64,000 bases of DNA from Desulfovibrio gilichinskyi (GTDB taxonomy: Bacteria > Desulfobacterota > Desulfovibrionia > Desulfovibrionales > Desulfovibrionaceae), in NCBI RefSeq assembly GCF_900177375.1, contig NZ_FWZU01000002.1, forward strand, positions 124,001 through 188,000, written 5' to 3'. Every line of letters begins with the position of its first letter. Positions within the stretch are counted from its first letter, which is position 1. Shown here one piece after another: positions 1 through 7,679 of the stretch. The notes under the pieces are model-generated. The model saw only the letters and a program-made list of their open reading frames with translations. It did not search any database and was not told where the DNA came from. The position numbers were made by a program, and so were the translations under genes.

Positions 1-337
1 GTTGCGGGTTTTCATCACTGAACGGCGAACATCTAAGTAGGGTCGGGAACGTCGTTTTGTGTGCACTTGTAAAATCAAAATAAGATTCAACAAATATTCT
101 TAAGGCATCGAGTCCGTTTTCAGCCTTATCAGCTTTCTGGGTGAAAATGCTCAGCATCTGATCTATCAGAGCCATGCCTGCTTCGAGGAACAGATTGTCT
201 TTATTGCCGAAGTAGTGCGATACCAGTCCCGAGGCTACTCCTGCGTGATCTGCAACCATCTTCAGAGTTGTTCCGGTGAATCCGTGTTTTCCGAATTGTT
301 CCTGTGCGGCAAGGAGTATCCTTTGTTTTTTGGGCAT
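1..337 (-). CDS. TetR/AcrR-family transcriptional regulator, C-terminus cut by window edge
   Basis: The reading frame runs off the left edge, so only about 112 N-terminal residues are visible. They match a TetR N-terminal DNA-binding domain: an ILLAAQEQFGKHGF helix, then TGTTLKMVADHAGVASGLVSHYFGNKDNLF, given here only as the usual helix-turn-helix with the GLVSHYFGNKDNLF recognition-helix end. The family acts as a dimeric ligand-responsive repressor; the ligand-binding half is outside the window. I chose the ATG at 337 because a GGAG lies about 9 bases upstream; an in-frame ATG at 352 is possible but lacks a ribosome site. The target is unknown. The double palindrome at 624-672 lies about 290 bp upstream and could be its operator, which is inference only. 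Confidence 0.85.
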   Translation of the reverse strand, partial: MPKKQRILLAAQEQFGKHGFTGTTLKMVADHAGVASGLVSHYFGNKDNLFLEAGMALIDQMLSIFTQKADKAENGLDALRIFVESYFDFTSAHKTTFPTLLRCSPFSDENPQ

Positions 338-623
338 CTTTGCTAGCTCCATAGCTTTTTAAAGCATGATTGAAGTGAAACTTCGTTGCTGATACAGATA
401 GTTTTAAAAAAAGTCCGCTTTTAATTTTCCTCCTTTTTGTTCGTATTACTTTGCTCCGTAACACAAATGGAATTATAAATAATCCTTATTTTGCGGTCAG
501 CTGTAGATTTTAAGTTAAAAAAGTTGTTAAGCAAAAAAATATTTTGTTCTTATAACAAGCAAAGAATAACTGGGGCCACAAATCTTTGGGAGTGTTTTTA
601 CGTCATGTTCAAGTACGGTAAGT

Positions 624-672
624 TATTATTTTAAAATAGATAAATAAAAGTAACATCTATTTTAAAATAATA
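624..672. promoter_or_regulatory. Perfect 18-bp inverted repeat, candidate double operator
   Basis: Positions 624-641 and 655-672 are exact inverted copies separated by 13 bp. Each arm also contains its own palindrome TATTTTAAAATA, at 627-638 and 658-669. The two palindrome centres are 31 bp apart, about three helical turns. It is AT-only apart from a single G or C per arm, so it would be a weak terminator, and it has no T-tract. A tandem operator for a dimeric regulator is the simplest reading, but the regulator is not known. Confidence 0.5.
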
Positions 673-728
673 GCACATATTTGTCCTGCAAAATAATTAA
701 AAGTTGTCAACAAAATTTTGAATATTGA

Positions 729-757
729 TTGACCAGCCAATTAAGGGATGGTATTAC
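729..757 (+). promoter_or_regulatory. Candidate sigma-70 promoter
   Basis: TTGACC at 729-734 and TATTAC at 752-757 are separated by 17 bp, a good vegetative promoter spacing. It lies just downstream of the double palindrome and would read toward 912-1322 and, further on, the frdCAB operon at 1445. No start site is known. Confidence 0.35.
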
Positions 758-911
758 ATTTATCAATATAAGGAAATGGCTTTAGTCGTTTCAGTTGACA
801 AGCAGTGTTGAGAGTTCTGTGGTTCTGGTTTTTTTATTTCTCTCCGGAAATCGTAGTAAGCAGCTCATGGGTGGGTTTCGTCGAGTCGATTTCTGGGTGG
901 TCGGAGGATAT

Positions 912-1322
912 ATGCCAGTTGGAAGTCAAAACATATTTGCCGTATCAGATTTAGCAAGCTTTAAATCGCGGCAACAAAACGAAATTCAAAATAGCTTCAT
1001 GGCTGTTTTCATTTTCTACTTTCTGTTTGTTTTCTTATTCTTTTCTATCCTGCCTTTTTTTGCCTTTCTAAAAAATATATGTAGATCTTTTTCGCCAAGT
1101 ACGGCTTTATTTAAAAGGTCCTTCTTGCACATCAAATCCAGTTTTCAGCACATCCATTCCAGAAAACCATTCCATTTAATACCTTCACATAACAACCCGA
1201 TCTTTCCGGATCGTTTGTCGCCATCAAATTATGAAATATTCCCATACAGGGAATTATTTATTTTAAACCGGGTTTATTACTCATTGTCTGGAAATAATTT
1301 ACCGTTTTTCCAGAGCATTTGA
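912..1322 (+). CDS. Doubtful small membrane protein (136 aa)
   Basis: An open frame begins with ATG at 912, preceded by GGAGG at 903-907. It encodes a polar N-terminus of about 29 residues, one very hydrophobic Phe-rich segment at roughly residues 30-53, and a Ser/His/Phe-rich remainder with no motif I recognise. The frame can be extended upstream to a TTG at 795. The odd composition of the C-terminal half suggests it may not be coding at all. No annotation-worthy function can be assigned. If it is not real, 353-1444 is a non-coding stretch of about 1.1 kb. Confidence 0.25.
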   Translation: MPVGSQNIFAVSDLASFKSRQQNEIQNSFMAVFIFYFLFVFLFFSILPFFAFLKNICRSFSPSTALFKRSFLHIKSSFQHIHSRKPFHLIPSHNNPIFPDRLSPSNYEIFPYRELFILNRVYYSLSGNNLPFFQSI

Positions 1323-1444
1323 GGGGGTGGCAACGCTATAAGCAGCGAAACTGTTTGTAGTATTTTTGTCACATTTAATCAGGCTGATGAGGTTATGCTG
1401 GTAGTCCATTAATGCGGGAGTATTTCCGTCAAAGGAGGATGATT

Positions 1445-2092
1445 ATGGCTGTGGATGTATCTTCGCACGTAGTGCGGCCTGGAAAACGTGATGCGGTTCT
1501 TGACTGGCTGCAAATGCTCACAGGGGCAGGTCTGGTTCTCTTCATGTGGTGTCACATGCTGCTTGTTTCATCGGTTGTTATTTCTCCGAAACTTATGAAT
1601 GCGATAGCCGGTTTTTTTGAGTCAACCTATATGGTTCAAGTTGGCGGTCCTTTGATTTTCTTAGCTTTTTTGCTACATTTCGTGCTGGCAGCAAGGAAAA
1701 TACCTTTCCGCTCTGACGGTCAGGCCGCCATTTGGCAGCATGCAAGAATGCTTAAGCATCGTGACACATGGCTCTGGGTGGTGCAGGCAGTAACGGCCAT
1801 GATTATTCTTGTCATGGGAGCTATTCATATGTGGGTCGTTTTAAATGACCTTCCCATCACCGCTGCAAAATCAGCCGCTCGTGTATCCGACGGATGGTGG
1901 CTGTTATTCTACCTTGTTCTTCTGCCCTGCGCTGAACTGCACGTCAGTGTCGGCTTTTACCGCATCGGCGTTAAGTGGGGAGTTGTTAAGACGGAAGGAA
2001 GAGCAAAGGCCAAAAAATTTGAATTCCTCCTTTTCTCTATCTTTATGACCATTGGCATTATCACTCTGATCAGGTTCGTAACTTTAATGTAA
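1445..2092 (+). CDS. frdC: Fumarate reductase/succinate dehydrogenase diheme cytochrome b subunit
   Basis: Membrane anchor of quinol:fumarate reductase, carrying two b hemes and the menaquinol site. About five hydrophobic segments are visible in 215 residues. Four histidines, H37, H78, H128 and H166, sit in membrane segments with the spacing of the four heme ligands of Wolinella FrdC. A glutamate two residues before the last ligand (ELH, E164/H166) matches the position of the Wolinella E-pathway glutamate as I recall it. The start at 1445 follows AGGAGG at 1433-1438; in-frame ATGs at 1412 and 1439 have no suitable site. It is first in the order C-A-B, the epsilon/delta-proteobacterial arrangement, 13 bp before frdA. 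Confidence 0.93.
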   Translation: MAVDVSSHVVRPGKRDAVLDWLQMLTGAGLVLFMWCHMLLVSSVVISPKLMNAIAGFFESTYMVQVGGPLIFLAFLLHFVLAARKIPFRSDGQAAIWQHARMLKHRDTWLWVVQAVTAMIILVMGAIHMWVVLNDLPITAAKSAARVSDGWWLLFYLVLLPCAELHVSVGFYRIGVKWGVVKTEGRAKAKKFEFLLFSIFMTIGIITLIRFVTLM

Positions 2093-2105
2093 ACGGGGTT
2101 ATTAA

Positions 2106-3959
2106 ATGCAAACATATTACTCTGATCTCCTCGTAATCGGAGCCGGACTGGCTGGCGAGCGAGTGGCTGTTGAAGCCGCACAGGAAGGTTTTGACGTAAT
2201 CTGCCTTTCCATTGTTCCCGCACGCAGATCCCATTCTTCTGCCGCGCAGGGCGGAATGCAGGCTGCGCTCGGTAACTGTGTTAAAGGGGAAGGCGATAGT
2301 GTTGATGTTCACTTCGGTGATACTGTCCGCGGTTCTGACTGGGGGTGTGACCAGGAAGTTGCAAGGCTTTTCGCGGATGCGGCTCCTATTGAAATGAGAC
2401 GGCTGGCTCATTGGGGTGTGCCTTGGAACAGAGTTGTTCCGGGGAAGTCTTTTTATTTTAAGGGCGGAGAAAAATTTGATAAGGAAGAAAAAGAAGAGAA
2501 GCGCGGCCTGATCACTGCACGCTCATTCGGCGGAACCGCTAAATGGCGGACCTGCTATACTTCTGACGGAACCGGACATGCTGTTATGTGTACCATGGAT
2601 AACAGATGTGCCGAGCTTGGAATTACTGTTTTAGACCGTAAAGAAGCAATCTCACTTATCCATGACGGTGATGTCTGCACCGGAGCTGTTGTCCGCTGTC
2701 TGCGCACCGGAGAACTTGAAGTCTATCTCTCAAAATCTACTGCAATCTGCACAGGCGGTTTCGGTCGTATCTATAAAGCCACTACCAACGCTGTTATCTG
2801 TGACGGCGGCGGGCATATTATCGCTCACGACACAGGCGTTGTCCCTATCGGTAATCCGGAAGCTATCCAGTTTCATCCCACCGGAATTGTCCCGACCGAT
2901 ATTCTGGTGACAGAAGGGTGTCGCGGTGACGGTGGAACACTGCTTGATGTTAATGAAGAAAGATTCATGAACATTTACGAGCCTGAAAAAGCAGAACTTG
3001 CTTCCCGTGATGTTGTCTCCCGCTGGATGACTCATCATATGCGCCAAGGTAAAGGCGTTAAATCTGCTTACGGTGAACATCTCTGGCTGGATATCCGCCA
3101 TCTCGGCGACAAACATATTTCGACTAAGCTTCGCGAAGTTGATGAAATCTGTAAAAACTTCCTTAATGTTGACCCACGCAAACAACTTATTCCTGTCCGT
3201 CCCACTCAGCATTATACAATGGCCGGAGTCCGTACCAATAAAGACGGCGCTGTCTACGGCCTTAAAGGGCTGTTCTCCGCAGGGGAAGCCGCATGCTGGG
3301 ATATGCACGGGTTTAACAGACTCGGTGGTAACTCACTTGCGGAAACAGTTGTAGCAGGCGGTATCATCGGGACTAAAATAGTTGAATTCCTGAAAGGTTA
3401 CGAAACTCAGTTTAAAACGAAAGTTGTTGCTGATGCTGTCCATAAGCAGGAAGAAAGAATCTATAACCTTGCTCACAAAACAAACGGCACCGAGAATGTC
3501 TACAAAGTACGCGGAGAGTTGCAGGAAGCTCTTATGCAGGGTTGCTTTGTATTCAGAAATGATCCGGGCCTTAAGGCCTGCATTGAAACTCTTAAAGGAA
3601 CTCTTGAAAAAGCTCGCAAAGTCGGTCTGGTTTCAAATGGAGTGGGAGCTAATCACGAAATGGGAGCGGCTCTCAAGATTGTCGGTCAGGTCAAACTCGG
3701 CCTTTGTATTGCGCAGGCTGCTTTGGAACGTACTGAAAGCCGTGGATCTCACAATCGTGAAGACTTCACCGAACGTAATGACCGTGACTGGCTTAAAAGA
3801 ACTCTTGCATACTGGCCTGAAGGCAGCGATATGCCTGACCTTAAGTATGAAGAAGTTACTCCCGTGTACGAAATTCCACCGGGAGATCGCGGTTACGGCG
3901 CAGGTAAGATAATCGAGGCTGACAAGGCTGAGATAGAAGCAAAAATGATCAAGAGATAA
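2106..3959 (+). CDS. frdA: Fumarate reductase/succinate dehydrogenase flavoprotein subunit
   Basis: Catalytic FAD subunit that interconverts fumarate and succinate on the membrane-bound FrdCAB complex. The N-terminus has a dinucleotide-binding GAGLAGE motif near residue 12, followed by the covalent-FAD region RSHSSAAQGGMQAAL. Further on are HPTGIVPT, GCRGDGG and RPTQHYTMAG, the substrate-site and flavin-site signatures of the family. The length of 617 aa is normal for the diheme-cytochrome class. It sits between frdC and frdB with short gaps, so one transcript is likely. Whether it runs mainly as fumarate reductase or succinate dehydrogenase cannot be read from sequence; the neighbouring fumarase and malic enzyme fit either malate/fumarate fermentation or succinate oxidation. 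Confidence 0.96.
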   Translation: MQTYYSDLLVIGAGLAGERVAVEAAQEGFDVICLSIVPARRSHSSAAQGGMQAALGNCVKGEGDSVDVHFGDTVRGSDWGCDQEVARLFADAAPIEMRRLAHWGVPWNRVVPGKSFYFKGGEKFDKEEKEEKRGLITARSFGGTAKWRTCYTSDGTGHAVMCTMDNRCAELGITVLDRKEAISLIHDGDVCTGAVVRCLRTGELEVYLSKSTAICTGGFGRIYKATTNAVICDGGGHIIAHDTGVVPIGNPEAIQFHPTGIVPTDILVTEGCRGDGGTLLDVNEERFMNIYEPEKAELASRDVVSRWMTHHMRQGKGVKSAYGEHLWLDIRHLGDKHISTKLREVDEICKNFLNVDPRKQLIPVRPTQHYTMAGVRTNKDGAVYGLKGLFSAGEAACWDMHGFNRLGGNSLAETVVAGGIIGTKIVEFLKGYETQFKTKVVADAVHKQEERIYNLAHKTNGTENVYKVRGELQEALMQGCFVFRNDPGLKACIETLKGTLEKARKVGLVSNGVGANHEMGAALKIVGQVKLGLCIAQAALERTESRGSHNREDFTERNDRDWLKRTLAYWPEGSDMPDLKYEEVTPVYEIPPGDRGYGAGKIIEADKAEIEAKMIKR

Positions 3960-3987
3960 ACTCCTGAAAGTAATCAAGGAACATAAA

Positions 3988-4725
3988 ATGAGCAGAAAAC
4001 TCGAATTCGATATATTCCGCTATAATCCGCAGGATAAGGGTTCCGTTCCGCACATGCAGACTTTTGTTCTGGATGAGACAGAGAACATGACCCTCTTCAT
4101 TGCACTTAACCGTCTGCGTGAGGAACAGGATCCCGGCCTGATCTTCGACTTCTGTTGCCGCGCTGGTATTTGCGGTGCATGTGCCATGGTTGTGAACGGT
4201 CGTCCCGGACTGGCTTGCCAGACAAAGACTATTGATCTTCCGACTCAGATAACTTTGCTGCCGCTTCCGGTTTTTAAACTGATCGGTGACCTTTCAGTTG
4301 ATACCGGAACCTGGTTCAGAGAAATGTATCAGTCCACAGAGTCATGGATTCATACTCATAAAGTATTTGAAGATAATGCTATCGAAGAACGCATGGAAAA
4401 TGATGTTGCCGAACAGATCTATGAACTTGAACGGTGTATCGAGTGCGGTTGTTGTATTTCCGCCTGTGGTACTGCCCGTTTGCGTGACGACTTCCTCGGG
4501 GCGGCCGCTCTTAACCGCGTAGCCCGTTTTGTTGTCGACCCTCGTGACCAGCGTACAGATAGAGATTATTTTGAAATTATCGGAAATGATGAAGGAATCT
4601 TCGGTTGCATGGGGCTGCTTGGCTGTGAAGATGTTTGTCCTAAGAATCTTCCTTTACAGAACCAGTTAGGATTCCTGCGCCGTAAGATGGGTATCACCGC
4701 TATCAAGGAAATATTCAGGAAGTAG
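3988..4725 (+). CDS. frdB: Fumarate reductase/succinate dehydrogenase iron-sulfur subunit
   Basis: Electron-transfer subunit linking the FAD of FrdA to the hemes of FrdC. The N-terminal ferredoxin domain has the [2Fe-2S] ligands in CCRAGICGAC followed by a fourth Cys in GRPGLAC. The C-terminal half holds CIECGCCISAC and CMGLLGCEDVCP, the ligands of the [4Fe-4S] and [3Fe-4S] clusters. The length of 245 aa is standard. Its stop codon touches the start of the fumarase alpha gene, which suggests that the fumarase is translated from the same mRNA. Confidence 0.96.
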   Translation: MSRKLEFDIFRYNPQDKGSVPHMQTFVLDETENMTLFIALNRLREEQDPGLIFDFCCRAGICGACAMVVNGRPGLACQTKTIDLPTQITLLPLPVFKLIGDLSVDTGTWFREMYQSTESWIHTHKVFEDNAIEERMENDVAEQIYELERCIECGCCISACGTARLRDDFLGAAALNRVARFVVDPRDQRTDRDYFEIIGNDEGIFGCMGLLGCEDVCPKNLPLQNQLGFLRRKMGITAIKEIFRK

Positions 4726-5568
4726 ATGATGCGAACTATTAAAGCTGAAACTGTCATTGATGCTGTGGCGAAGATGTGCGTGAGCGCGAATCGCTACTTG
4801 CCGGAAGACGTGCGAAAGCGTTTTGAAGAATGTGCAGCTGCGGAAGATTCTCCGGCTGCAAAAGAAGTCTTCAGGCAGATCAAAGAAAATTGGGAGCTGG
4901 CGGAAAAGTCAGGACTTCCGCTTTGTCAGGACACCGGACTCGCAGTTTACATTGTGGATGTCGGTGAAGATGTCAAAGTTGAAGGAATGACTCTGCGTGA
5001 AGCTATCACAGAAGGAACTCGCAAAGGGTACGAAGAAGGATTTTTAAGGAAATCTTCCTGTGATCCTCTGACCCGCAAAAACACAGGAGATAACACTCCT
5101 GCAATCATTCATTTTGATATTGTCCCCGGTGACAAAATCAAAATCACTTTCATGGCAAAAGGGGGCGGTTCTGAAAATATGAGCCGCGTGACCATGCTTG
5201 CTCCTGCACAAGGGTGGGCCGGAATTAAAAAGTTTGTCATCGAAAGAGTTGCTGAGGCAGGTCCTAATCCATGTCCTCCGACAATGGTAGGCATCGGTGT
5301 CGGCGGAACTTTTGAATACTCCGCGCTTCTGGCTAAGAAATCTCTCATGAGAAAAGTAGGCACGCCCAGCCCAGATCCGGAAATCGCAAAGCTCGAAGCT
5401 GAACTCATGGAAGATCTTAATAAACTTGGAATCGGCCCCATGGGGCTTGGCGGTAAAACGACTGTGTTTGATGTAAAAATCGAAATGCGCCCATGTCATA
5501 TCGCAAGTCTGCCGCTGGCTGTTAATATCCAGTGTCATTCTTCAAGGCATGAGGAGGTGGTACTCTAA
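4726..5568 (+). CDS. Class I fumarate hydratase, alpha subunit
   Basis: One half of a two-subunit oxygen-sensitive [4Fe-4S] fumarase (the FumA/TtdA N-terminal family), which hydrates fumarate to malate. Recognisable blocks are LPLCQDTGLAVY near residue 63, DPLTRKNTGDNTPA, the MAKGGGSENMS block and PNPCPPTMVGIGVGG; the conserved cysteines in these blocks are the likely cluster ligands. The length of 280 aa equals the N-terminal part of single-chain fumarases. ATG at 4726 directly follows the frdB stop; a second ATG at 4729 is equally possible. L(+)-tartrate dehydratase belongs to the same family, but the context with frdCAB and malic enzyme favours fumarase. Confidence 0.92.
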   Translation: MMRTIKAETVIDAVAKMCVSANRYLPEDVRKRFEECAAAEDSPAAKEVFRQIKENWELAEKSGLPLCQDTGLAVYIVDVGEDVKVEGMTLREAITEGTRKGYEEGFLRKSSCDPLTRKNTGDNTPAIIHFDIVPGDKIKITFMAKGGGSENMSRVTMLAPAQGWAGIKKFVIERVAEAGPNPCPPTMVGIGVGGTFEYSALLAKKSLMRKVGTPSPDPEIAKLEAELMEDLNKLGIGPMGLGGKTTVFDVKIEMRPCHIASLPLAVNIQCHSSRHEEVVL

Positions 5569-6122
5569 TGGCCCAGTATTCACTCACCACTCCGCTGACT
5601 GATAAAGATATGGAGCAGCTTAAAGCCGGTGATGTCGTAAAACTTACCGGAACTATTTATACTGCCCGTGACGCCGCTCATAAGAGACTGACGGATCTGC
5701 TTGATAAAGGAGAACCTCTTCCTTTCGACCTGAAAGGTTCAGTTGTTTATTATGTCGGGCCAAGTCCGGCCCCTCCGGGCAGACCGATCGGAGCAGCAGG
5801 ACCTACCACCAGTTATCGCATGGACACTTATGCCCCGCGCCTGCATTGCCTCGGCCAGAAGGCCAGCATCGGTAAGGGGAAAAGGAGCGATGAAGTTAAA
5901 CAGGCTCTTAAAGATAATAAGGCTGTTTATTTCGGAGCAACAGGCGGAGCAGGAGCACTTCTTTCCATGTGCATCAAAGAAGCAAAGGTTATCGCTTTTG
6001 ATGAACTCGGACCGGAAGCGATCCGTGAACTGACCGTTGAAGATTTTCCTTTACTGGTCATCAATGATTGTCATGGGGGAGAACTTTACGCTGTACCGGA
6101 CAGAAAAGCCGCAGGATTATAA
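5568..6122 (+). CDS. Class I fumarate hydratase, beta subunit
   Basis: The second fumarase subunit, 184 aa, corresponding to the C-terminal domain of single-chain class I fumarases. Its start overlaps the alpha stop by one base (TAATG), typical of coupled translation. Conserved features are the VYYVGPSPAPPGRPIG and AAGPTTSYRMD blocks near residues 62-87 and the FGATGGAGALL loop. Together with the alpha subunit it makes malate from fumarate, the step between the reductase encoded upstream and the malic enzyme downstream. Confidence 0.92.
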   Translation: MAQYSLTTPLTDKDMEQLKAGDVVKLTGTIYTARDAAHKRLTDLLDKGEPLPFDLKGSVVYYVGPSPAPPGRPIGAAGPTTSYRMDTYAPRLHCLGQKASIGKGKRSDEVKQALKDNKAVYFGATGGAGALLSMCIKEAKVIAFDELGPEAIRELTVEDFPLLVINDCHGGELYAVPDRKAAGL

Positions 6123-6165
6123 TTATCTGTATGCTTAAAAACAACTGACGAATCAGGAGAAAATT

Positions 6166-7485
6166 ATGGCTCTTTTTACTAAACAGGAAGCTCTGGATTA
6201 TCATTCCAAAGGCAGAAGAGGCAAAATTGAAGTTGTTCCGGTTAAACCCTGTGCAACTCAAAAACATCTATCCATGGCCTACAGCCCCGGCGTTGCCGAA
6301 GCTTGTTTGGAAATAGCTAAAGACAAAGATAAATCCTTTCTCTACACAGGGCGCGGAAATCTTGTAGGAGTTGTTTCAAACGGAACAGCTGTTCTCGGTC
6401 TCGGTAATATCGGCCCTGAAGCCGGAAAACCTGTTATGGAAGGTAAAGGGGTTCTCTTTAAAGTTTTTGCAGACGTGGACGTTTTCGACATTAATCTTAA
6501 TGTCACCGATCCTGATGAACTTTGCGCAATAGTAAAAGCTCTTGAGCCTACTTTCGGCGGCATTAACCTAGAAGATATCAAGGCTCCTGAATGTTTTTAT
6601 ATTGAAGAGAAGCTTAAAAAAGAAATGAATATTCCGGTTTTTCATGATGATCAGCACGGAACCGCGATTATTTCCGGTGCCGGACTTATCAATGCCGCAG
6701 AAATTGCCGGTAAAAAAATCTCCGATATGCGTCTTGTTGTTTCCGGCGCAGGTGCTGCGGCAGTAGCCTGTACTAACTTCTACATGACACTTGGAATTAA
6801 ACGCGAAAACGTTGCTATGTTTGATTCAAGAGGGCACATCAACAAAAGCCGTTCAGGTTTGAATCCTCAGAAGCAGTATTTTGCTACTGACAAAGAGTAC
6901 AAAGATTTAGCTGATGCCATGAAGGGTGCAGATTTATTCCTCGGTCTTTCCGCAAAAGGCATAGTCTCAAAAGATATGGTTAAATCCATGGCTGACTCGC
7001 CGATCATCTTTGCCTGTGCCAACCCTGACCCTGAAATCACTTATACCGATGCTAAGGAAGCAAGACCTGATGCAATCATGGGAACCGGACGTTCTGACTA
7101 CCCTAATCAGGTAAACAATGTTCTCGGCTTCCCGTTTATCTTCAGAGGTGCGCTGGATGTGCGTGCAACCACCATTAATGAAGAAATGAAAATTGCAGCA
7201 GCCAATGCTCTTGCCGCTTTGGCAAAAGAACCGGCTCCGGATTATGTCTGCAAAGCTTACGGTGTGGATAAACTTGAGTTCGGCATTGATTATATCATCC
7301 CGAAACCGCTTGATCTTCGCTTGATCGAGTTTGAATCCGCTGCTGTAGCGCAGGCTGCAATGGACACAGGGGTTGCTCAGATCACACTTGATATCGAAGA
7401 ATACAAGAAAGAACTGCGCGAACGTCTGGCTGCTTCCAGAATTCGCGTCACGGACTTTATCGAATCTTACCATTTGGGAATCTAA
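6166..7485 (+). CDS. Malic enzyme (oxaloacetate-decarboxylating malate dehydrogenase)
   Basis: Oxidatively decarboxylates malate to pyruvate and CO2 with NAD or NADP. It has the [13 protein letters not shown] substrate block near residue 46, the metal-site region [10 protein letters not shown], and a Rossmann motif [12 protein letters not shown] near residue 191. The length of 439 aa is that of the short bacterial form; the phosphotransacetylase-like C-terminal domain of MaeB is absent. A GGAG lies before the ATG. The preference for NAD or NADP cannot be decided by eye. It is the last gene of the apparent frdCAB-fumarase-malic enzyme operon and links that operon to pyruvate oxidation. Confidence 0.94.
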   Translation: MALFTKQEALDYHSKGRRGKIEVVPVKPCATQKHLSMAYSPGVAEACLEIAKDKDKSFLYTGRGNLVGVVSNGTAVLGLGNIGPEAGKPVMEGKGVLFKVFADVDVFDINLNVTDPDELCAIVKALEPTFGGINLEDIKAPECFYIEEKLKKEMNIPVFHDDQHGTAIISGAGLINAAEIAGKKISDMRLVVSGAGAAAVACTNFYMTLGIKRENVAMFDSRGHINKSRSGLNPQKQYFATDKEYKDLADAMKGADLFLGLSAKGIVSKDMVKSMADSPIIFACANPDPEITYTDAKEARPDAIMGTGRSDYPNQVNNVLGFPFIFRGALDVRATTINEEMKIAAANALAALAKEPAPDYVCKAYGVDKLEFGIDYIIPKPLDLRLIEFESAAVAQAAMDTGVAQITLDIEEYKKELRERLAASRIRVTDFIESYHLGI

Positions 7486-7495
7486 CTTGAAAACT

Positions 7496-7525
7496 CCTTT
7501 CCGGCTTCAGGTGAAGCCGGAAAGG
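7496..7525 (+). terminator. Strong hairpin after malic enzyme, no T-tract
   Basis: Positions 7496-7509 and 7512-7525 form a perfect 14-bp inverted repeat with only two central bases. No run of T follows. It could stabilise the 3' end of the operon mRNA or act as a weak terminator. Confidence 0.5.
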
Positions 7526-7601
7526 TCAAATAGGTGATGAGGTCTTTATGTTAGCATCAGCAGTCTGCGTAGAGGGTTAAGCGAAGTGTAATCAAAGTGC
7601 G

Positions 7602-7625
7602 TTGACAATCTGCTTTTAAAGCAGA
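7602..7625 (+). promoter_or_regulatory. TTGACA followed by a 17-bp palindrome before the dicarboxylate carrier
   Basis: TTGACA at 7602-7607 is a consensus -35 hexamer. It is followed at 7609-7625 by TCTGCTTT-T-AAAGCAGA, a perfect 8+1+8 palindrome lying where the promoter spacer would be. No good -10 hexamer is seen at 16-18 bp. Outer partial repeats AGCGAAGTGTAA (from 7580) and TTACATTCGCT (from 7633) flank the site. It may be an operator controlling the carrier gene. Confidence 0.4.
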
Positions 7626-7679
7626 GCACAGGTTACATTCGCTTGTCCGGCAGTCTGCATAAGCGCAAAGTGAGGGACT

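Noticed and set aside
201-464. 87-aa minus-strand frame at the left end
   Set aside because: It overlaps the TetR N-terminus in another frame; the TetR frame has the recognisable helix-turn-helix.
795-911. Upstream extension of the doubtful 912-1322 frame to a TTG
   Set aside because: The TTG has no ribosome site, while the ATG at 912 does; the whole frame is kept only at low confidence.
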